This document shows, one piece after another, positions 58,385 to 64,000 of a DNA stretch of 64,000 nt. The position numbers were made by a program, and so were the translations under genes. Below the pieces are notes generated by a model, which saw only the letters and a list, made by a program, of their open reading frames with translations, did not search any database and was not told the DNA's origin. This stretch comes from Siderastrea radians (taxonomy: Eukaryota; Cnidaria; Anthozoa; Scleractinia; Rhizangiidae): positions 27,025,929 to 27,089,928 of the forward strand of contig OZ024900.1 of assembly GCA_964017195.1 (NCBI GenBank). The letters are read 5' to 3'. Positions within the stretch are counted from its first letter, which is position 1, and the number at the start of each line of letters is the position of its first letter.

Positions 58385-60185
58385 AAATTTACAATTCAGT
58401 TTTGTAAAAAAACGGCCCGGAGCCCATATCCTCAAGACGATTTAACCAATTGACCTGAATATTTTTGTGAGTTAAGCTGGCCTAAAGATCAATATTTACC
58501 GCTGACAATTGCTTTCCCTAACGGCCGATAAGCGTTGAGAAAAAAAGGCCAATAATATTTTCTCACTTACAGCCTTGTAAGCGGGCCGAAAATTTACAAT
58601 TCAGTTTTGTAAAAAAACGGCCCGGAACCCATATCTTCCAAACGATTTAACCAATTGACCTGAATGTTTTTGTGTGTTAAGCTGGCCTTAACATTAATGT
58701 TTACCGATAACAATCGCTTTCCCTTACGGCCGACAAGCGTTGAGAAAAAAGGCTGATTATCTTATCTCACTCATGGCCTTGTAAGTGGGCCAGAAATTTA
58801 CAATTCAGTTTTGTAAAAAAACGGTCCGGAGCCCATATCTTCCAAACGATTTAACCAATTGACCCGAATATTTTTGTGTGTTAAGCTGGCATTAACATTA
58901 ATATTTACCGCTGAAAATTGCTTTCCCTAACGGCCGATAAGCGTTGAGAAAAAAAGGCCGATAATCTTTCCTCACTTACGGCCTTGTAAGCGGGCCGAAA
59001 ATTTACAATTCAGTTTTGTAAAAAAACGGCCCGGAGCCAATATCTTCAAGACGATTTAACCAATTGACCTGAATATTTTTGTGTGTTAAGCTGGCCTAAC
59101 GATCAATATTTACCGCTGACAATTGCTTTCCCTAACGGCCGATAAGCATTGAGAAAAAAAGGCCAATAATCTTTTTTCACTTACAGCCTTATAAGCGGGC
59201 GGAAATTTTACAATTCAGTTTTGTAAAAAAACGGCCCGGAGCCCATATCTTCCAAACGATTTAACCAATTGACCTGAATGTTTTTGTGTGTTAAGCTGGC
59301 CTTAACATTAATGTTTACCGATAACAATCGCTTTCCCTTACGGCCGACAAGCGTTGAGAAAAAAGGCTGATTATCTTATCTCACTCATGGCCTTGTAAGT
59401 GGGCCAGAAATTTACAATTCAGTTTTGTAAAAAAACGGTCCGGAGCCCATATCTTCCAAACGATTTAACCAATTGACCTGAATATTTTTGTATGTTAAGC
59501 TGGCATTAACACTAATATTTGCCGCTAAAAATTGCTTTCCCTAACGGCCGATAAGCGTTGAGAAAAAAGGCCGATAATCTTTCCTCACTTACGGCCTTGT
59601 AAGCGGGCCGAAAATTTACAATTCAGTTTTGTAAAAAAACGGCCCGGAGCCAATATCTTCAAGACGATTTAACCAATTGACCTGAATATTTTTGTGTGTT
59701 AAGCTGGCCTAACGATCAATATTTACTGCTGACAATTGCTTTCCCTAACGGCCGATAAGCGTTGAGAAAAAAAGGCCAATAATCTTTTCTCACTTACAGC
59801 CTTATAAGCGGGCGGAAAATTTACAATTCAGTTTTGTAAAAAAACGGCCCGGAGCCCATATCTTCCAAACGATTTAACCAATTGACCTGAATGTTTTTGT
59901 GTGTTAAGCTGGCCTTAACATTAATGTTTACCGATAACAATCGCTTTCCCTTACGGCCGACAAGCGTTGAGAAAAAAGGCTGATTATCTTATCTCACTCA
60001 TGGCCTTGTAAGTGGGCCAGAAATTTACAATTCAGTTTTGCAAAAAAACGGCCCAAAAATTAACCAATTGACCTGAATATTTAAGTGTTGACCTGGCCTT
60101 ATCAACGATTTTCACCGAAGGCAGACAATTACTTTCCCTATTAGCCGATAAGCGTTGAGGAAAAGGGCCGATTATCTTATCATCG
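58385..60185. repeat. Satellite array of 204-205-bp units with three-unit higher-order structure (left arm)
   Basis: ACAATTCAGTTTTGTAAAAA recurs at 58391, 58596, 58800, 59005, 59210, 59414, 59618, 59823 and 60027, so the period is 204-205. Units fall into three types that repeat in order. One has TATCTTCAAGACG and ends CAATAATC. One has TTTACCGATAACAATCGC and GGCTGATTATCTTATCTC. One has GGTCCGGAGCC and AAGCTGGCATTAACA. Like types are 613-615 bases apart. The last unit is truncated. An inverted array of the same unit lies at 63340-64000. Confidence 0.95.
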
Positions 60186-60457
60186 TTGATTTCCTGCCGC
60201 CATGTTGGTGACCACGTTCTCATGGGGATATGGCTTCGCCCGATTGGTCTGTCACTTCTAATGTTGTGTGCGGTACTTTGGTTTTGAGAAGCTTTCGCTG
60301 GTAGTGAACATTTATGGCTCGTCCACGTGCTCGGCATCATTTACAGGAATGATATCACCGTTACAAGTAGGAATCTCACTTGTTTTTTTGTTTGATAGTG
60401 TTTGTCTAGAAGTTTTTTAACGTGCCCGTTTCGTCTTTTTTGTATATTTATTTGCAG
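60186..60457. other. Presumed 5' end of the transposase gene
   Basis: Between the satellite array and the first recognised exon. An ATG at 60313 opens a short frame (MARPRARHHLQE) and a GTAGGA donor-like site is at 60367, but no join with the exon at 60458 was convincing, so the start codon is unresolved. Confidence 0.35.
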
Positions 60458-60822
60458 TGGTATCAAGAAACGAGTACGAGGCTTTTTTGTATTATCTTGT
60501 GGAACGCAAGGAGGGAAGAACCATCAACTGGCGTGTAGAGGTCATACAAAATTACGCCAGCGATTTCTCGGAAGAAAAATCGATAGATTTTACGTTGGAG
60601 AGTCAGCGAAAAAATTTTGCGAAAAGGGCATCACGATTTGAAATTCTTGAATCTAATGGTAAGCACTTTTTGGCAAAGTTGGAAAAGGCAGACGACATTG
60701 AAAGTCAGGGTAAATGTGTCTTTGTTAAGAGACGCGTTATCTGTACTGATGAATATGATCAACTTTTACGAGACTTTCATGACAAAAGAAACCATCTGGG
60801 GTACCTGAAATGCTATTATGAG
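60458..60822 (+). CDS. Transposase exon a (N-terminal region, first half of HHCC)
   Basis: Follows ATTTGCAG and ends YYE before GTAGGT. It holds RASRFEILESNGKHFLAKL and RVICTDEYDQLLRDFHDKRN, matching the pre-zinc-finger region of Ginger/Gypsy integrases. Confidence 0.78.
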
Positions 60823-62809
60823 GTAGGTAGCTTTGACTCCCTCTTTACAGTCCAGCCTGGTCTTTACTAATTGACGGGTTGTACGACTAATAGCTCTCGT
60901 TCACTTCTGTTTTAGATGCGACAAATTTATTCAAAGGTGAATTCAAAAATTGTGCGTGACTACATTAAAAACTGTCAATGGTGTCAAACTCATAAGGTAA
61001 TGATATCAATAGTTGTTACATCAGCCCGTAGAATAAGACGTTTATTTATATATCTATTAACCCTTTATCCTCTCTTGCTGAATGTTGACACTTCCATGGA
61101 GGCACTGAGGGGGATCCTTCTCAAAGGTATCTTTCAGGGATATTTGTCCTACAAGTAACGTTTGATGTATTGTTTTTATTTAGACAATTTTAGCCAAGAA
61201 ATCACATAACACCCCGATATGCGTGTATGGGGTCTTCGAGAGATTAGGAATAGATCTGACAGAGTATATTGACAGCCGGTGTGGAGTCAATGAAAAGCAC
61301 GTTATATTGGTCATGGAAGACTATTTTTCAAGGTACATTTCTTTCTAGGTTTAAAACAGGCACGTGCTTCTGACCAATTTAATTAACCAATTCCTTTCAA
61401 AAGTTGTACTTTGATCATGCCATCACCAACAGGTTTTCATGGGCCAAGATTGTGAGCAACTCCACACAAGAGGAAATAGGTGCCCAACTGTATGACCTTT
61501 GTCTTACTTTATCATTGGTGCCAAGCTCAATCCAGTCTGATAATGGGTCACAGTTCGTTGGTCATGTAATCAGGTAATTGAGAATTTCCGTATAACTGTA
61601 AATCGTTAAAGTCGGAGTCACACAAACCTTTCCAAAGGCGGAGGGGATTGATATAGTAGAAAAGACCGGCCTTTAATCCAGAATTAAAATTTTACTTCAG
61701 CTTAATATGACCAACGTTTATGTTATACTAAAGGCTGCTTTTGACTAGCAACGGAATCGCAGTCCTTCGAGCGGGAGTGGTAAGCGTTTACGATCTTGTA
61801 AAATAAACAACGGAGGATGTCAATAAGCATTGCGTTTGGTTCTTGATTGCGCTTCCGCTTGCGACCTCGACGTGGCAATGACCATGACTCCGACATGGTA
61901 TGGTTACAATTCTTGCTGATATCATACCCTGCTCCTTGCCCCAGGTATGCAGAATGAGACAATTCCCTACCTCTAGGCCAGAAGGTCGAGTTTGTCCCAG
62001 GGGTTGCCCGGGGGTGGTAACAACAAGTATCAATACTTCTAGATAGGAATTTTTTCCCTGCCCATTTGCGATAAAAAGTGAGAAACAATGATCTGGTTAA
62101 GCCATTGTTAAAAACCTTGCCGATGATATCTCTCTACTAGGCAGCTAATGGAGAAATTTCAAGTAGACGTCAAGTTGGCGAAGCCTCGAAGTCCTTGGAC
62201 CGGTGGACGATTCGAGAGAGTTATACAGTCCTTAAAGAACATGCTTACAGCTAAACTAGATGAATTTCCGGACTATTCAGTGGAATTGGGCCTTAAAATT
62301 TGTCTGTTTGATTACAATACGTAAGTAAAATGATATTTTTCCAAAGCGACCAAGTGTAATAAGTGAAATGAATCCCATAAAATCACATGTATTTACATGT
62401 CCGACATTTTTTTATGTCATGTGAAAAGAAAAAAATCCGGCTAACAGTTGAACGCTGAAAACGGATCATTTCGTAGTGACACTTCTCAACACTATTTTCA
62501 TATTGTAATAAATTGTAATTTTTATGCAGAACTGTAACTGCACTGATTTGGTATATCATTTTCTTCATGCTCAACAGACGTAGACACGAGGCTTTGTCAT
62601 CCTTGGGTCAAAGTCTTGCTCCAGTAGATGTATGGACATCGGGCAATCGACAAAGGAGGTTGCAGCAGAAGATTTCCATGGACTTGAGGGGAGATTCGGA
62701 GGGGCCCACTTCTGCTATAGTTGTCGAGGAGACAGACGGTCCGGAATTTACACAGTACGTATGTGAATGGCTGTTAAACGCATGGATATGGATTATCGCT
62801 GGTCACTAA
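60458..62809 (+). CDS. Intron-containing DD35E integrase-like transposase (Ginger/GIN type)
   Basis: Six exons: 60458-60822, 60916-60996, 61184-61332, 61433-61573, 62141-62320, 62578-62809 (stop). Introns are GT-AG and phases match; 381 residues without the missing first exon. Numbering from the first full codon at 60460: HHCC zinc finger H107, H112, C141, C144; catalytic D172 (LGIDLTEY), D234 (SIQSDNGSQF) and E270 (SPWTGGRFERV), a D-x61-D-x35-E core as in Gypsy, Ginger and GIN integrases; then LFDYNTRRHEAL and APVDVWTSGN, the usual post-core segment. No reverse transcriptase, protease or gag is nearby, which favours a Ginger-like DNA transposon or a domesticated GIN gene. A GTACGT/GTATGT donor overlaps 62753-62762, so a further C-terminal exon is possible. 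It is bounded by inverted satellite arrays. Confidence 0.8.
60916..60996 (+). CDS. Transposase exon b (CxxC half of HHCC)
   Basis: 27 codons in phase 0 on both sides: MRQIYSKVNSKIVRDYIKNC, then QWCQTHK. The internal Met is not a start. Confidence 0.78.
61184..61332 (+). CDS. Transposase exon c (first catalytic Asp)
   Basis: From TILAKKSHNTPICVYG to HVILVMEDYFS, with LGIDLTEY carrying D172. Between ATTTAG and GTACAT. Confidence 0.8.
61433..61573 (+). CDS. Transposase exon d (second catalytic Asp)
   Basis: FSWAKIVSNSTQEEIGAQLY to SIQSDNGSQFVGHVI, with D234 in the diagnostic SDNGxxF. Between CAACAG and GTAATT. Confidence 0.82.
62141..62320 (+). CDS. Transposase exon e (catalytic Glu)
   Basis: QLMEKFQVDVKLAKPRSPWT, then GGRFERVIQSLKNML with E270, and on to LKICLFDYN. 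Between CTACTAG and GTAAGT. Confidence 0.82.
62578..62809 (+). CDS. Transposase exon f (C-terminal)
   Basis: RRHEALSSLGQSLAPVDVWT, then a basic QRRLQQK and an acidic EETDGPEF tail, to TAA at 62807. A strong donor-like site before the stop leaves the true C-terminus uncertain. Confidence 0.65.
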
Positions 62810-63339
62810 CATGGCCGCACCTTAGCTTTTTTCGTAAAACCAAAACGGGTGACCACATCGTATTGTGAATTGTAAAACAAAAAGATGAGGTGTATTAAAA
62901 GGGTACTTATCTAGTTTGATAATGACAGTGCCACCGTTCCGGAAACTACTTCTTCTTCATGATTTCAAGATTTGGGTGCTATGGAATTCCAAGGGAGAAA
63001 AGCCAAACCTAATAGTAAAGGCATACCGAAATGAATTCCTTTGTTAAGGAGTTTGTAACGAATGACATACAAGACAAGCAATAAAAATGGTCTCTGCGAA
63101 TGTGCCAAACAATTAACACGTGTAAGGTGGTCAGCATACTAAATGCAAGTCTTTAGTCATTCTAGACCGAGTACACCAGCAGCAGGTTTCTATGGTAATA
63201 AAAGAAAGATATGTCAAATTTGTATCGGCTATTGTGGCTCGATGTCGTTACGGGTAATTATATACTGGTATTCTGTACTCATATCAAAAGATACAGGTTC
63301 CGCTCACTCATTCTTAAACTGGTTATTTGGTTAAGTCGT
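62810..63339. other. Region between transposase and right satellite array
   Basis: No further recognisable domain. Short ORFs (63143-63334, 63211-63426) run into the satellite and are not credible. Confidence 0.4.
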
Positions 63340-64000
63340 TGGTTCAATGTTTGGAAGATATTTGCTCCGGGCCGCCTTTTTACAAAACTGAATTGTAAAT
63401 TTTCGGCTCGCCTACAAGGCCGTTAGTGAGAAAAAATTATCGGCCTTTTCCCTCAACGCTTATCGGCCTTTAGGGAAAGCAATTGTCCGCGGTAAATATT
63501 AATGTTAAGGCCAGCTTAAAACACAAAAATGTTCAGGTCAATTGGTTAAATCGTTTGGAAGATATGGGCTAAGGGCCGTTTTTTTACAAAACTGAATTGT
63601 AATTAAATTTCCGGCCCGCTTACAAGGCCATGAGTGAGATAAGATAACCGGCTTTTTTTCTCAACGCTTTTCGGCCGTAAGGGAAAGCGATTGTCATCGG
63701 TAAACATTAATGTTAAGGCCAGCTTAACACAAAAAAACATTCAGGTCAATTGGTTAAATCGTTTGGAAGATATGGGCTCCGGGCCGTTTTTTTACAAAAC
63801 TGAATTGTAAATTTTCGGCCCGCTTACAAGGCTGTAAGTGAGAAAAGGTTATCGGCCTTTTTTTCTCAACGCTTATCGGGCGTTAGGGAAAGCAATTGTC
63901 CGCGGTAAATATTAATGTTAAGGCCAGCTTAACACACAAAAACATTCAGGTCAATTGGTTAAATCGTTTGGAAGATATGGGCTCCGGGCCGTTTTTTTAC
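63340..64000. repeat. Inverted array of the 205-bp satellite (right arm, runs off the window)
   Basis: The complement of the unit seen at 58385-60185: TTTTTACAAAACTGAATTGT recurs near 63380, 63582 and 63790, and the next unit starts at the window edge. The array faces the left one, so both point away from the transposase. Its end is not in the window. Confidence 0.93.

Noticed and set aside
60032..60340. 102-codon minus ORF between satellite and transposase
   Set aside because: It is made largely of the satellite unit on one side and has no recognisable domain.
60916..60999. Met at 60916 as the transposase start
   Set aside because: The preceding exon joins in phase and supplies the first half of the HHCC zinc finger.

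Overview
This is eukaryotic, intron-rich, AT-rich genomic DNA from an animal, most likely an anthozoan cnidarian such as a stony coral. The evidence is metazoan-type split genes with GT-AG introns (an OGG1 and an ABCG2-like transporter), TTAGGG-type telomeric motifs, a tRNA-derived SINE of a kind I associate with coral genomes, and many short inverted-repeat transposons, Penelope-like elements and satellites. The taxon is an inference, not a measurement.

Only two host genes are clear. On the minus strand (21748 down to 15019) lies a complete four-exon 8-oxoguanine DNA glycosylase (OGG1, 336 residues) with its catalytic Lys and Asp, an AATAAA signal just after the stop, and introns full of duplications, hairpin MITEs, LINE debris and a tRNA-like gene. 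On the plus strand (43970 to 53206) nine coding exons give the first 416 residues of an ABCG2-like half-transporter: the complete nucleotide-binding domain and the linker to the membrane domain. The transmembrane exons are not visible anywhere downstream to 64000.

Layout: 1-5510, a 0.7-kb direct duplication with GA microsatellites and an array of a GTAACG-containing motif; 5511-8170, no gene, one hammerhead-ribozyme-like motif and weak repeats; 8171-10115, a 50-bp minisatellite; 11505-13755, a decayed inverted-repeat element carrying a THAP domain with a nonsense codon; 15019-21748, OGG1; 21895-25869, nested inverted-repeat structures, including a palindrome with telomeric repeats at its apex and a 2.7-kb Mutator-like element; 26161-34310, LINE and Penelope-like retroelement remains, including two near-identical Penelope copies fused head to head; 34385-41290, MITEs and tandem repeats; 43961-53206, the ABCG2-like gene; 53471-58333, SINE and MITEs; 58385-64000, a large element in which an intron-containing DD35E integrase-like transposase gene sits between inverted arrays of a roughly 205-bp satellite.

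The most notable observations are (1) the integrase/transposase gene bounded by inverted satellite arrays with a three-unit higher-order structure; (2) three related terminal-inverted-repeat elements (23600-24544, 40678-41161, 45432-46479) with C-tract subtermini, GGGGCATTTGC-like subrepeats and TTA/TAA target duplications, one with an empty site visible in the same window; (3) hammerhead-ribozyme-like motifs; and (4) the telomeric palindrome. Everything rests on reading the sequence; no alignment, folding or database search was run.
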